Positions 45,082 to 55,681 of a stretch of 64,000 nt of DNA are shown in pieces. The position numbers and the translations under genes are program-made. Where the stretch lies: NCBI RefSeq assembly GCF_025791835.1, contig NZ_JAOXLP010000004.1:178714-242713 (forward strand), given 5' to 3'. Source of the stretch: Roseomonas xinghualingensis (GTDB lineage: Bacteria; Pseudomonadota; Alphaproteobacteria; Acetobacterales; Acetobacteraceae). A model generated the notes under the pieces. The model worked only from the letters and a program-made list of their open reading frames with translations, did no database searches and was not told where the DNA came from. The first letter of the stretch is position 1. Every line of letters begins with the position of its first letter.

Positions 45082-46091
45082 TGCAACCAACCATCCCAGC
45101 CTCCGCGGCGCCGCCGACCCTGCAGGTCCGTAACCTGCAGACCAAGTTCTTCACCCGTGCCGGCGTCGTGCCGGCCGTCAACGATGTCTCCTTCACGGTC
45201 TCGCGCGGAAAGGTGCTCGGGCTGGTGGGGGAGTCCGGCTCGGGCAAGACCGTGACGGGCTTCTCCATCATGCGCCTGGTGGACGACCCGGGGCGGATCA
45301 CCGGGGGCGAGATCCTGTTCAACGGACAGGATCTCGTGAAGTCCTCGGAGGATGAGATGCGGCAGCTGCGGGGCAACCGCATCGCCATGATCTTCCAGGA
45401 TCCGATGATGACGCTGAATCCGGTCCTGCGCATCGACACGCAGATGATCGAGACGATGCAGGCCCATACCAATATCAGCCGTGAAGCGGCCCGCCAGCGG
45501 GCGCGCGACACGCTGGGAATGGTGGGCATCCCCTCCCCCGACGAGCGGCTGATGGCCTATCCGCACCAGTTCTCGGGCGGCATGCGGCAGCGCGTGGCGA
45601 TCGCCATCGCCCTGCTGCATGAGCCAGAGCTGATCGTGGCGGACGAGCCGACCACGGCGCTGGACGTGACCATCCAGGGCCAGATCCTGGCCGAGGTGCA
45701 GAAGCTGGCGGCGAATACCGGCACCTCGATCATCTGGATCACCCATGACCTTTCAGTCGTGGCCGGCCTCGCGGATGACATCGCCGTCATGTATGCCGGC
45801 GAGATTGCCGAATACGGGGCGGTGGCCGATGTGCTCGACCATCCCCTGCATCCCTACACCAACGGGCTGCTGGGCTCCGTGCCCAGCCGCAACAAGCGGG
45901 GCGAGCCGCTGCGCCAGATCCCTGGCACAACGCCATCCCTCCTCCGCCTGCCGCCGGGCTGCCCCTTCCAGACCCGCTGCCCGCGGGCCGCGGATGTGTG
46001 CCGTCAGCCCCCGCCCATGGCCGAGATCCTGCCCGCCCATGAGGCGCGCTGCTTCCGGCCCCATCTTGAGAACGCGGGAGTGGCCGCATGA
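45081..46091 (+). CDS. ABC transporter ATP-binding protein (DppD-like)
   Basis: 336 residues. Walker A GESGSGKT, signature [13 protein letters not shown], Walker [14 protein letters not shown]-loop WITHDLSVV, and the C-terminal oligopeptide-transporter domain with a cysteine cluster ([15 protein letters not shown]) likely to hold an iron-sulfur cluster. Overlaps both neighbours. Confidence 0.95.
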   Translation: MQPTIPASAAPPTLQVRNLQTKFFTRAGVVPAVNDVSFTVSRGKVLGLVGESGSGKTVTGFSIMRLVDDPGRITGGEILFNGQDLVKSSEDEMRQLRGNRIAMIFQDPMMTLNPVLRIDTQMIETMQAHTNISREAARQRARDTLGMVGIPSPDERLMAYPHQFSGGMRQRVAIAIALLHEPELIVADEPTTALDVTIQGQILAEVQKLAANTGTSIIWITHDLSVVAGLADDIAVMYAGEIAEYGAVADVLDHPLHPYTNGLLGSVPSRNKRGEPLRQIPGTTPSLLRLPPGCPFQTRCPRAADVCRQPPPMAEILPAHEARCFRPHLENAGVAA

Positions 46092-47149
46092 GCGAGACCA
46101 TGAACGCCCCGGCCCCTGTGGCGGCCGGCAAGCGTGAGAAGATGATCGAGGTGGTGGGGGTTTCCCGCCGCTTTGCCAAGCGGCTGGACTTCGCCGGCAA
46201 GCTCGCCGCCAAGCTCGGCGCCCCCATCCGCGAGGAGGTGGTGCATGCCGTGGACAAGGTGGACCTGACCATCCATCGCGGCGAGGTGGTGGGGCTGGTC
46301 GGTGAATCCGGCTGCGGCAAGTCCACCCTGGGCCGCATGGTTGCCGGCATCCTGCCGCCCTCCGATGGCAGCATCCTCTGGAAGGGGCAGGACCGCACGG
46401 GGCTGCACGGCAAGGAGGCGCGCGCCGCCACCTTGCAGGCGCAGATGATCTTCCAGGACCCGATGTCCTCGCTGAACCCGCGCCTGAAGGTGGCGGAGAT
46501 CATCGGCGAGGCGCCGCTCTTCCACGGCCTGACCAAGCGGTCAGAGTTCGGCGCCTATGTCGATGAGCAGATGCGCCGGGCGGGCCTCGATCCCTCCTAC
46601 AAGTCTCGCTACCCGCACCAGTTCTCGGGCGGGCAGCGGCAGCGCATCGGCATCGCCCGGGCGCTGGCGGTGCAGCCGGAGTTCCTGGTCTGCGACGAAT
46701 CCGTCGCGGCACTGGACGTCTCGATCCAGGCTCAGATCCTGAACCTGTTCATGAAGCTCCGGCGGGAGTTGAACCTCACCTATCTGTTCATATCCCACGA
46801 CCTCGGCGTGGTGGAGCATCTGAGCGATCGGGTGGTGATCATGTATCTCGGCCGCGTGGTCGAGGAGGCGCCGACTGAGACGGTCTTCGCCCGTGCGAAC
46901 CATCCCTACACCCAGTCCCTGCTCGGCGCCGTGCCGCGGATCGAGGCGCGGAAGAAGGCCTTCGTGACGGTGCAGGGGGAGATTCCTTCCCCGCTCAACC
47001 CGCCCGCAGGCTGCCATTTCCATCCGCGCTGCCCGCATGCCTTCGACCGCTGCCGGGTCGAGGTTCCGGCGTTGAAGGAGGTGGCACCGGGGCACAAGAG
47101 CCGCTGCCATCTGAACGACCTGCCGAACCACGGGGGACAGCCGGTCTGA
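46088..47149 (+). CDS. ABC transporter ATP-binding protein (DppF-like)
   Basis: 353 residues. Walker A GESGCGKS, signature FSGGQRQRIGIAR, Walker B FLVCDESVAALD (Ser where Pro is commoner after DE), H-loop FISHDLGVV, and the cysteine-containing tail GCHFHPRCPHAFDRC. ATGA overlap with the DppD-like gene. An insertion near residues 35-55 (DFAGKLAAKLGAPIREEV) before the Walker A is slightly longer than usual. Confidence 0.95.
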   Translation: MSETMNAPAPVAAGKREKMIEVVGVSRRFAKRLDFAGKLAAKLGAPIREEVVHAVDKVDLTIHRGEVVGLVGESGCGKSTLGRMVAGILPPSDGSILWKGQDRTGLHGKEARAATLQAQMIFQDPMSSLNPRLKVAEIIGEAPLFHGLTKRSEFGAYVDEQMRRAGLDPSYKSRYPHQFSGGQRQRIGIARALAVQPEFLVCDESVAALDVSIQAQILNLFMKLRRELNLTYLFISHDLGVVEHLSDRVVIMYLGRVVEEAPTETVFARANHPYTQSLLGAVPRIEARKKAFVTVQGEIPSPLNPPAGCHFHPRCPHAFDRCRVEVPALKEVAPGHKSRCHLNDLPNHGGQPV

Positions 47150-47265
47150 TGCGCCTGCTCCTCACGCTCGCTCTGCTGTTCGGGCTCGCCGCCTGTGGCG
47201 AGCGGGCGGAGGGCTCGCGCGGCCCCTATGTGGGTGGTAGTGCCGGAGTGAACGTCCTTCGCTGA
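47149..47265 (+). CDS. 38-residue putative lipoprotein coupled to the ABC operon
   Basis: ATG at 47149 overlaps the DppF-like stop (TGATG). The product begins MRLLLTLALLFGLAACGERA: a basic residue, a hydrophobic core and a lipobox GLAAC, so Cys16 would be acylated and the mature part only 23 residues (ending in SAGVNVLR). Compact lipoproteins of this kind are common but usually unannotated. The tight coupling supports real translation. Function unknown; it may be an accessory of the transporter. Confidence 0.62.
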   Translation: MRLLLTLALLFGLAACGERAEGSRGPYVGGSAGVNVLR

Positions 47266-47275
47266 GGAAACATCC

Positions 47276-47656
47276 GTGACGCGCTTCGCCTTCGATCATG
47301 TGCATCTCCGCAGCCCTGATCCCGATGCCACGGCCGCCTGGTTCGTGGATTATCTGGAAGCGACGCCGAAGGCGCGGACGGAAGCCGGGAACAGCCTGCG
47401 GGTGGTGCTCGACTTCGGTGGCCTGAACCTGTTCATCGACCGTGTGCCGGCGCACACGCCCGGCACACCGCCAGCGCCCTATCTGGGCATCGAGCATCTC
47501 GCCGTTGCCGTGAAAGGTATCGACGCGATCATCGAGGAACTGCGCGGCAAGGGCGTGCGGATCGTGATGGAGCCGAACAACCCGCGCCCGAATGTACGGA
47601 TTGCCTTCGTCGAAGGCCCGGAGAATGTCCGGGTGGAGCTGCTGGAGCGCAGCTGA
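47276..47656 (+). CDS. VOC-family (glyoxalase-like) protein
   Basis: 126 residues, GTG start with GAGGAA upstream. FDHVHLRSPDPDATAAWFVD is the first VOC half (metal His in HVHL), and YLGIEHLAVAVKGIDAIIEE the second half; FVEGPENVRVELLE contains the final metal-binding Glu. Likely a metal-dependent lyase, isomerase or dioxygenase; substrate not inferable. Ten nt after the lipoprotein, so last gene of the operon. Confidence 0.87.
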   Translation: MTRFAFDHVHLRSPDPDATAAWFVDYLEATPKARTEAGNSLRVVLDFGGLNLFIDRVPAHTPGTPPAPYLGIEHLAVAVKGIDAIIEELRGKGVRIVMEPNNPRPNVRIAFVEGPENVRVELLERS

Positions 47657-47669
47657 GCCGGAAAAGCAC

Positions 47670-47703
47670 AGGGCCGGGGAAGACTTCTTCCCCGGCCCTT
47701 TTC
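47670..47703 (+). terminator. Intrinsic terminator ending the peptide ABC operon
   Basis: AGGGCCGGGGAAGA / TCTTCCCCGGCCCT around CT, then TTTTC. Confidence 0.9.
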
Positions 47704-47729
47704 ATGACCCTGCTTCTGCAGCGCCCCGT

Positions 47730-48728
47730 TCAGGGACGCTTCCAGAAGAAGATGGTATCCATCGCCTCACCCTTGGCTCCGATGGCATAGCCGGGGATGG
47801 TTCCCGCCTCCTGCCAGCCAAGCGAGCGATAGAGGCGCTCCCCCTCGCCTCCGACTTCCGTATCCAGCACCAGCAGCTTGCGGCCGATGCTGCGCGCCGT
47901 CTGTTCAGCGCGCAGCATGAGCGCGCGGCCAATGCCGCGGCGGCGGAAGACGGGATCGACCAGCAGCTTCGAGACCTCGGCGCGGTGCGGCGCGTTGGGC
48001 TGGGGCGCCAGGGCGAGGTGGACGGTGCCTGCCAGCTGCCCGTCGCACCAGGCCCCCAGCAGGACGCGGCTGCCGGTAGCGACATCGGCCGAGACACCGC
48101 GCCAGAAGGCGCGTGCCACTTCCCGCGAAAGCGGGGGCAGGTAGTTCACCGAGGCGCCGGCCTCCACGCAGGCAACCATGATGTCGGCAAGGCGGCGCTC
48201 CGCGCTGGCGGCGGCGGCGGCGTCCAGCACTTCCACCACCACGCCGGTGGCGGGCTTGGCGTAGCGGAACTCCAGCGACTTCGAGATGTCGTCGAGGATG
48301 CGGATGGAGCCGGCCCGAACATAGCCGCGCTTCTCGTAGAAGCGGTGCGCGGCCTCGAAGCGCGTGTCCGTCCAAAGGATCATGCGCTTCGCGCCATGCT
48401 CCACGGCATGACGTTCGGCGCCGTCCAGAAGCTGGTGGGCGAGACCGGTGCCGCGGGCAGCCTTGGCCACATACATGCGGCCAATTTCCCAGGCTTCGTC
48501 ATCGTCGCGCAGCGGACGGGTGGCGACCATGCCGACCAGCTCCCCATCCATCTCCGCGGCCCAGAGGGCACCACCGGCCTGCTCGAAATGGGAAGCAAGG
48601 GCGCGGAGCTCCGGCACCTCGGCATCCACGTCCAGCACGCAGTTGGGGTACTCGCCCCAGGCGTTGCCGATCAGGCGGATAAAGCCCTCCGCATCGGCGT
48701 CGGTGCCGGGGCGGATGGCGACGCTCAT
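47730..48728 (-). CDS. Tandem GNAT-domain N-acetyltransferase
   Basis: 332 residues with two GNAT domains. The first has IGRMYVAKAARGTGLAHQLL (acetyl-CoA-binding motif A) and RFYEKRGYVRAG; the second has VSKLLVDPVFRRRGIGRALM and RLYRSLGWQEAGTIPGYA. Only the second keeps the full R/Q-x-x-G-x-G/A loop, so it may be the catalytic one. Substrate unknown. ATG overlaps the upstream aminotransferase stop (ATGA). Confidence 0.88.
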   Translation of the reverse strand: MSVAIRPGTDADAEGFIRLIGNAWGEYPNCVLDVDAEVPELRALASHFEQAGGALWAAEMDGELVGMVATRPLRDDDEAWEIGRMYVAKAARGTGLAHQLLDGAERHAVEHGAKRMILWTDTRFEAAHRFYEKRGYVRAGSIRILDDISKSLEFRYAKPATGVVVEVLDAAAAASAERRLADIMVACVEAGASVNYLPPLSREVARAFWRGVSADVATGSRVLLGAWCDGQLAGTVHLALAPQPNAPHRAEVSKLLVDPVFRRRGIGRALMLRAEQTARSIGRKLLVLDTEVGGEGERLYRSLGWQEAGTIPGYAIGAKGEAMDTIFFWKRP

Positions 48729-49927
48729 GAAAGACCCCGGCAGAACTCCTGGATACGCGCGCAGGCTTCGCGCAGCGTCTCCGTATCGGTCGCATAGGAG
48801 AGGCGGATATAGGGGCTCATGCTGTAGGCGGTGCCGGAAACGGTGGCGACGTGGTTCTCCTCCAGCAGCGCCATGGCGACATCCTCATCCGTTTCCAGCA
48901 GGCGGCCACCCCTGGTGGTCTTGCCCAGGCAGCCGGCGACGCTGGGATAGACGTAGAAGGCGCCTTCCGGCTTGTGGCACTGCAGGCCGGGAGCCTGGTT
49001 CAGCATCTCCACCACCAGATCGCGACGCTCGCGGTAGATGCGGGCCCGCTCGGCCACGCAATCCTGCGGGCCATCGAGGGCGGCGATGGTAGCGGCCTGG
49101 GCGACGGTGGCGATGCCATTCGTCGTCTGGCTCTGCATGTTGGTCATCGCCTTGATCAGCGCCCGCGGGCCGCCGCAGAAGCCGACTCGCCAGCCTGTCA
49201 TCGCATAGGTCTTGGACGCGCCGCTGACAGTGAGCACGCGATCCTTCAGTGCCGGCTCCACAGCGGCGATGCTGTGCGAACCAATGCCATCATAGACGAT
49301 GTGCTCGTACATCTCATCCGACAGCACCCAGAGCTGTGGGTGGCGCATCAGCACGGCGGCCAGCGCGGCCACCTCCTCGCGCGTGAGGGCGGCGCCGGAG
49401 GGATTGTTGGGGAAGTTCAGCACGACCCATTTGGTCTTCGGCGTGATGGCCGCTTCGAGATCCTCGGGGCGCAGCTTGAAGCCGTTGTTCTGCGGGCAGG
49501 GCACGAGGACAGGCGTGCCGCCGGCCAGCTTGCCGATATCGGCATAGGCGGACCAGAAGGGAGTGGGGATGATGATCTCATCGCCCTTGTCCACCGTGGC
49601 CAGCATCGCGTCCAGGATCACCTGCTTGGCGCCGTTGGCGGCCATGATCTCGTCCAGCGCGTAGTCCAGCCCGTTCTCGCGCTTGAACTTGCGCTGCACG
49701 GCAGCCTTCAGCTCGGGCCAGCCATCATTGGGCGGGTACTTGGTCTTGCCGGCCAGGGCCGCCTGATGCGCGGCCTCGATGGCGTGCGGCGGGGTGTCGA
49801 AATCAGGCTCGCCGACGGTCAGGCTGATAACCTTATGGCCCGCCTCCCGTAGTTCCCGCGCGCGGATGGACATGCGGGTGGAGCCGGAGACGAAAATCTC
49901 CTGCAGCCTCTGGGCGAGGGCGGGCAT
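48725..49927 (-). CDS. Class I pyridoxal-phosphate aminotransferase, paralogue A
   Basis: 400 residues, AspC/AspB-type. ISLTVGEPDFDTPPHAIEAA, NGAKQVILDAMLA, VVLNFPNNPSGAALTREEVA, SDEMYEHIVYD, the PLP lysine in SGASKTYAMTGWRVGFCGGP, and the C-terminal YIRLSYATD with the substrate Arg. About 40 percent alike by eye to paralogue B. ATG at 49927 (MPALAQRLQEIF) gives standard length. Substrate pair unknown (aspartate or aromatic acids likely). Confidence 0.92.
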   Translation of the reverse strand: MPALAQRLQEIFVSGSTRMSIRARELREAGHKVISLTVGEPDFDTPPHAIEAAHQAALAGKTKYPPNDGWPELKAAVQRKFKRENGLDYALDEIMAANGAKQVILDAMLATVDKGDEIIIPTPFWSAYADIGKLAGGTPVLVPCPQNNGFKLRPEDLEAAITPKTKWVVLNFPNNPSGAALTREEVAALAAVLMRHPQLWVLSDEMYEHIVYDGIGSHSIAAVEPALKDRVLTVSGASKTYAMTGWRVGFCGGPRALIKAMTNMQSQTTNGIATVAQAATIAALDGPQDCVAERARIYRERRDLVVEMLNQAPGLQCHKPEGAFYVYPSVAGCLGKTTRGGRLLETDEDVAMALLEENHVATVSGTAYSMSPYIRLSYATDTETLREACARIQEFCRGLS

Positions 49928-49967
49928 CGGCAGATTCCAGTGGTGAGGACACGAAGAGGGACTGAAA

Positions 49968-51637
<1,670 letters not shown>

Positions 51638-51698
51638 TTAGTGACGCGCCGGAACCTAAACCCCTTGGGCGCGCGGCGGAACAGCCGGAATGCGTAAA

Positions 51699-52487
51699 TC
51701 AGTCTCCTCGGCGCAACAACAGGCCGATCAGGGCCAAAGCGAGGCCGGCCGCGGCCAGCAGGAGAGTGGCCAGGGCGTTCACCTCGGGCGTCATGCCCAG
51801 GCGGAGCATGGAGAACAGCGCCACCGGCAGGGTGGTGCCAGCCGGGCCGGAGGTGAAGGAGGCCAGCACCACGTCATCGAGCGAAAGGGTGAAGGCCAGG
51901 AGCCAGCCCGCGGCCAGGGCCGGCAGCATCAGGGGCAGGGTGACGGTGAGGAAGGCGGCGGCGGGACTGGCGCCGAGGTCCTGCGCGGCTTCCTCCAGAT
52001 CCCGGTCGCGGCTGGCGAGCCGGGACTGAACGACCACGGCGACATAAGCGGTGCCGAGGGTGGCATGCGCCAGGAGGACGGTCAGGGCGCCGCGTCCGGC
52101 AGGCCAGCCGATGGCGGCTTCCAGGGCGACGAAGGCGAGGAGGAGGGAAAGACCCGTGACCACCTCGGGCAGGACCAGCGGAGCACCAGCCAGGGCGCCC
52201 AGGGCGGCGCGGCCGGCAAAGGGGCCATGGCGGGCCAGGACCCAGCCGGTGGCGCCACCCAGCAGCACGGCAAGGGTGGCGGCCCCTGCGGCGATGCGGA
52301 GGGAAAGCCAGGCGGCTTCCAGCAGGCGGTCATTCCCGGCGAGGGCCGAGAACCAGCGCAGGGAGAAACCACCCCATCGGAAGGGAACGGGATCGGCCGA
52401 GAAGGCATAGGCGACCAGCAGCGCCACTGGCAGCCACAGGAAAGCGAGCCCGGCCCAGAGGGCGGCCCGGAGCCAGCGTGGTGTCAT
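51699..52487 (-). CDS. potC: Polyamine-type ABC transporter permease (PotC/PotI-like)
   Basis: 262 residues, six helices. EEAAQDLGASPAAAFLTVTL is the EAA loop and LSLDDVVLASFTSGPAGTTL the PotC signature. ATG overlaps the PotB-like stop (ATGA). Last gene of the potD-A-B-C run. Confidence 0.92.
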   Translation of the reverse strand: MTPRWLRAALWAGLAFLWLPVALLVAYAFSADPVPFRWGGFSLRWFSALAGNDRLLEAAWLSLRIAAGAATLAVLLGGATGWVLARHGPFAGRAALGALAGAPLVLPEVVTGLSLLLAFVALEAAIGWPAGRGALTVLLAHATLGTAYVAVVVQSRLASRDRDLEEAAQDLGASPAAAFLTVTLPLMLPALAAGWLLAFTLSLDDVVLASFTSGPAGTTLPVALFSMLRLGMTPEVNALATLLLAAAGLALALIGLLLRRGD

Positions 52488-53320
52488 GCCGCACGGCCCA
52501 GGCGCTGGAAGAGGATGATCGGGCCGATCAACAGGACTAGGAGCGCGACCGCGAGCGCGGAGGCAACGGGCCAGTCGCGGCTCTGGAAGAATTCCTGGAA
52601 GAGGACGCGGCCCACCAGCGTGGCATTGGGCGGGCCGAGGAGTTCCGGGATCACGTATTCGCCGGCCGCCGGGATGAAGACGAGGAGGAAGGCGGCGGCC
52701 AGGGCGGGAAGAAGCTGCGGCAAGGTGATGGTGAGAAAGGCGCGGCCCGGCGTGGCGCCCAGATCCTCGGCTGCCTGCTCCAGCAAAGGATCCAGCCGGG
52801 TGGCGGCGGCGAAGAGGGGCAGGACGGCGAAGGGAAGATAGGCGTGGACCATGCCAACCAGCATGGCGCCATGGGTATAGAGCAGGTGCAGGGGCTGATC
52901 GGTCCAACCGAGCCCGCGGATGATGGCGTTGATCCAGCCTTCGTCACGCAGAAGACCGATCCAGGCGCCGATGCGGATGAGGAAGCCGGTCCAGAAAGGC
53001 AGCAGCACGGCGCCCAGCAATGCGTTCCGCCACTTTCCGGCACGGGCGATGGCGATGCCCATGGGAATGGCGAGCAGCAGGCAGAGGGCGGCGGTCAGGG
53101 CGGCGACCAGCAGGGATTGGCCGAGTGAGTCGCGGTAATAGGGGTCCTCGGCCAGAAGCCGGAGGTTCTCGGGATTGGTCCCCTCCCCCGCCCAGGGCGG
53201 CGAATAGGGCGGCACGCCTTCGGCCTGCCAGGACAGGGCCATGACGCCGACCAGCGCCAGGGGCGCCGCGACCAGTAGCGCGAGCCACAGGCCGGGGATG
53301 AGGCGGAGGGCGATCCTCAT
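52484..53320 (-). CDS. potB: Polyamine-type ABC transporter permease (PotB/PotH-like)
   Basis: 278 residues. LIPGLWLALLVAAPLALVGV starts the first helix; FWTGFLIRIGAWIGLLRDEG and EQAAEDLGATPGRAFLTITL (EAA loop) match PotB/PotH, with FIPAAGEYVIPELLGPPNAT conserved before the last helices. 4-nt overlaps on both sides. Confidence 0.92.
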   Translation of the reverse strand: MRIALRLIPGLWLALLVAAPLALVGVMALSWQAEGVPPYSPPWAGEGTNPENLRLLAEDPYYRDSLGQSLLVAALTAALCLLLAIPMGIAIARAGKWRNALLGAVLLPFWTGFLIRIGAWIGLLRDEGWINAIIRGLGWTDQPLHLLYTHGAMLVGMVHAYLPFAVLPLFAAATRLDPLLEQAAEDLGATPGRAFLTITLPQLLPALAAAFLLVFIPAAGEYVIPELLGPPNATLVGRVLFQEFFQSRDWPVASALAVALLVLLIGPIILFQRLGRAA

Positions 53321-54366
53321 CCGTGCAGCGGCACCACGGCATCGGCATCCCAGCCCACGCGGACCGGGGTGCCGCGTTCGGGCGGGGCGCCATCCTCCTC
53401 GGCATGGGAAACGCGCAGCAAGGCTCCCCCCGCGAGGCGGATGAGGAGAAGGCTGCTTTCGCCGCGAAAGGCGGCTTCCGCCACGGTGCCCGCGGCGCTG
53501 TTGTCATCCTTCGCCGGTGCGAGGCGGATGCGCTCGGGGCGGAGGGCGACGGCGGTGACGCCTTCCGGCAAGGGCGCCGCCGGGCGCAGCGTGCAGGCGG
53601 CGGCGGGGCATTCCAGCGCGCCATCGGGCGTGCGGCGGCCTTCCAGCACATTCGCGGCGCCCAGGAACTCGGCGACGAAGCGGGTGGCGGGGCGGTCATA
53701 GACCTCGCGCGGAGCACCCTGCTGCACAAGACGGCCGTGATCCATCACGGCCACGCGGTCGGCCAGCGCCAGGGCCTCGGCCTGGTCATGCGTGACCATG
53801 ATGAGGGCGGCGCCGCTTTCGCGCTGGATGGCGCGCAGTTCGAAGCCGGTGCGCTCGCGGAGATTGGCGTCCAGCGCACCGAGCGGTTCGTCCAGCAGCA
53901 GCAGGCGCGGGCGCTTCACCAGGGCACGGGCAAGCGCTACCCGCTGGCGCTGCCCGCCGGAAAGGGCATGCGGGCGGCGGGCTTCCATGCCTTCGAGGCG
54001 TAGCATGGCGACGGCCTGGGCGACGCGATCCGCGATCTCCGCGCGTGGGCGGCCTTCACGCCGGAGGCCATAGGCGATGTTGGCCGCGACCGTCATATGC
54101 GGGAACAGCGCGTAGGACTGGAACATCATGTTCACCGGGCGGCGATGCGGCGGCACGCCGGAGAGATCGGTGCCATCCAGATGCACCGTGCCGGAATCGG
54201 CGACCTCGAAACCTGCCACGACGCGCAGCAGGGTGGACTTGCCCGAGCCAGATCCCCCCAGCAATGCCAGGAACTCACCCGCCGGCACGTCGAGCGAGAC
54301 GCCGTCGAGCGCGGCCACCGATCCGAAGCGGCGCGTGAGCCCGCGCAGGGAGAGGCGTGCGGTCAA
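53317..54366 (-). CDS. potA: Polyamine-type ABC transporter ATP-binding protein (PotA/PotG-like)
   Basis: 349 residues. Walker A GGSGSGKSTLL, signature LSGGQRQRVALAR, Walker B LLLLDEPLGALD, H-loop VTHDQAEALAL, then a C-terminal TOBE domain (VTAVALRPERIRLAPAKDDN). The start is a TTG at 54366 overlapping the potD stop (TTGA), coupled translation as in the rest of the run. Confidence 0.92.
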   Translation of the reverse strand: MTARLSLRGLTRRFGSVAALDGVSLDVPAGEFLALLGGSGSGKSTLLRVVAGFEVADSGTVHLDGTDLSGVPPHRRPVNMMFQSYALFPHMTVAANIAYGLRREGRPRAEIADRVAQAVAMLRLEGMEARRPHALSGGQRQRVALARALVKRPRLLLLDEPLGALDANLRERTGFELRAIQRESGAALIMVTHDQAEALALADRVAVMDHGRLVQQGAPREVYDRPATRFVAEFLGAANVLEGRRTPDGALECPAAACTLRPAAPLPEGVTAVALRPERIRLAPAKDDNSAAGTVAEAAFRGESSLLLIRLAGGALLRVSHAEEDGAPPERGTPVRVGWDADAVVPLHG

Positions 54367-55451
54367 CGTCCGGCCTTGAAGCGGGACCAGCTGCGGGAAC
54401 GTGCGCGCTCCGCCGCCGCGCTGGGGGCGGACACGGTGAAGCTGCGCGCGATGACTTCCGGCGGCGGGTAGATGTTCGGGTCTGCCGCCACATCGGCCCG
54501 GAGATGCTGGCGGGAGGCGGGAATGGCGTTGGGATAATGCACCTGGTTTGTGACGCCGGCCATCACCTCGGGGCGCAGCATGTAATCGATGAAGCGCTGC
54601 GCGGCTTCGGGATTCGGGGCATCGGCGGGAATGGCCAGCATGTCGAACCAGAGCTGCGCGCCCTCCTTCGGCTGGACATAGATGAGCCCAGCTTCACGCC
54701 CGGCCTCCCGCGCGCGGTTCTGCGCCTGCACGACATCGCCGGAATAGCCGATGACGGCGCAATACTCGCCCTGCGCCAGCGCATCGGTGATGGCGGCGGA
54801 GGAGATGATGGCGCGCACATGCGGGCGGATGGCCAGCAACGCCTGCTCCGCGGCGCGCTGGTCCGCCGCGTCGTTGCTGTTGGGGTCCTTGCCCAGCCAG
54901 CGCAGCACGGAGGGCATGACATCGATACCGCTGTCCATGATGGCGATGCCGCAGCGCGCGATGCGCCGAGCGTTGGCGGGCTTCAGGATCAGGTCCAGGC
55001 TGTCCAGCGGCGCATCGGGCGCCAGCGCCTTGATGCGGTCCGGCCGCAGGCCCATGCCGATCGTGCCCCAGAGATAGATGGCACCGTGACGGTTGCCGGG
55101 ATCGCTGCTCGCCACCTGCGCCAGCAACGCAGCATCCTGGTTGGTCCAGTTCGGGATCTTCGCGCGGTCCAGCGGACGCAAGGCACCGGCGCGGACGAGG
55201 CGCGCGAAGCTGGGCTCATTGGTCGGGACGATGACGTCATAGCCGGAGCGCCCGGCGGAGAGCTTGCCCTCCAGTGCCTCCAGGCTGTCGAAGGCATCGT
55301 AGCGCACGCGGATTCCGGTCTCGCGCTGGAAGTCCTCGATGGCCTGCGGATCGATGTAGTCGGCCCAGTTATAGACATTCAGCACCGATTCCTGTGCCGC
55401 AGCGGGCAGGCTCAGCAACAGGGCGAGCAGCAAGGGGCGAAGGAGTTTCAT
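54363..55451 (-). CDS. potD: Polyamine-type ABC transporter substrate-binding protein (PotD/PotF-like)
   Basis: 362 residues. Signal MKLLRPLLLALLLSLPAAAQ, then VLNVYNWADYIDPQAIEDFQ, which is the PotD/PotF start, GYDVIVPTNEPSFARLVRAG, and LWFDMLAIPADAPNPEAAQR. Periplasmic binding of putrescine or spermidine expected. ATG at 55451 chosen because the signal peptide begins there; 30 upstream codons look unrelated. Confidence 0.93.
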   Translation of the reverse strand: MKLLRPLLLALLLSLPAAAQESVLNVYNWADYIDPQAIEDFQRETGIRVRYDAFDSLEALEGKLSAGRSGYDVIVPTNEPSFARLVRAGALRPLDRAKIPNWTNQDAALLAQVASSDPGNRHGAIYLWGTIGMGLRPDRIKALAPDAPLDSLDLILKPANARRIARCGIAIMDSGIDVMPSVLRWLGKDPNSNDAADQRAAEQALLAIRPHVRAIISSAAITDALAQGEYCAVIGYSGDVVQAQNRAREAGREAGLIYVQPKEGAQLWFDMLAIPADAPNPEAAQRFIDYMLRPEVMAGVTNQVHYPNAIPASRQHLRADVAADPNIYPPPEVIARSFTVSAPSAAAERARSRSWSRFKAGR

Positions 55452-55545
55452 ACGGTTCCCGAAGGACTGAAGGCGCGCGAGGTTATGGCGATGCGCGCGG
55501 GACGCAAGCAGGTGATGTTGTTTGTTGAGATATAGGATCATTTTC

Positions 55546-55574
55546 TTGACATGAGGTTAATCGTCCTGTAGATC
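55546..55574 (+). promoter_or_regulatory. Candidate sigma70-type promoter before tail-type genes
   Basis: TTGACA (55546-55551), 17 nt, then TAGATC (55569-55574). The -35 is perfect, the -10 weak (3 of 6). It lies in an AT-richer patch 108 nt before the 55682 gene. Confidence 0.35.
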
Positions 55575-55621
55575 CCGTTCCACCAACGGGACAACTGCGC
55601 CCGACACCAAATCCCTTCACG

Positions 55622-55652
55622 CCCCGCCCGGCCCTGCCGGAGCGGGGTTTTT
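55622..55652 (+). terminator. Terminator-like hairpin in the leader of the tail-type gene
   Basis: CCCCGC / GCGGGG with an inner GGCC/GCCGG portion, followed by TTTTT. It falls between the candidate promoter and the start at 55682, so it would act as an attenuator or end a short RNA. Confidence 0.55.
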
Positions 55653-55681
55653 CGCGTCTGCCCCACGGGAGCCATGTCCGC

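Noticed and set aside
53317..54366. Possible iron (FbpC-type) instead of polyamine specificity for the pot-like operon
   Set aside because: The binding protein start VYNWADYIDP is characteristic of PotD/PotF, so polyamine specificity is preferred.
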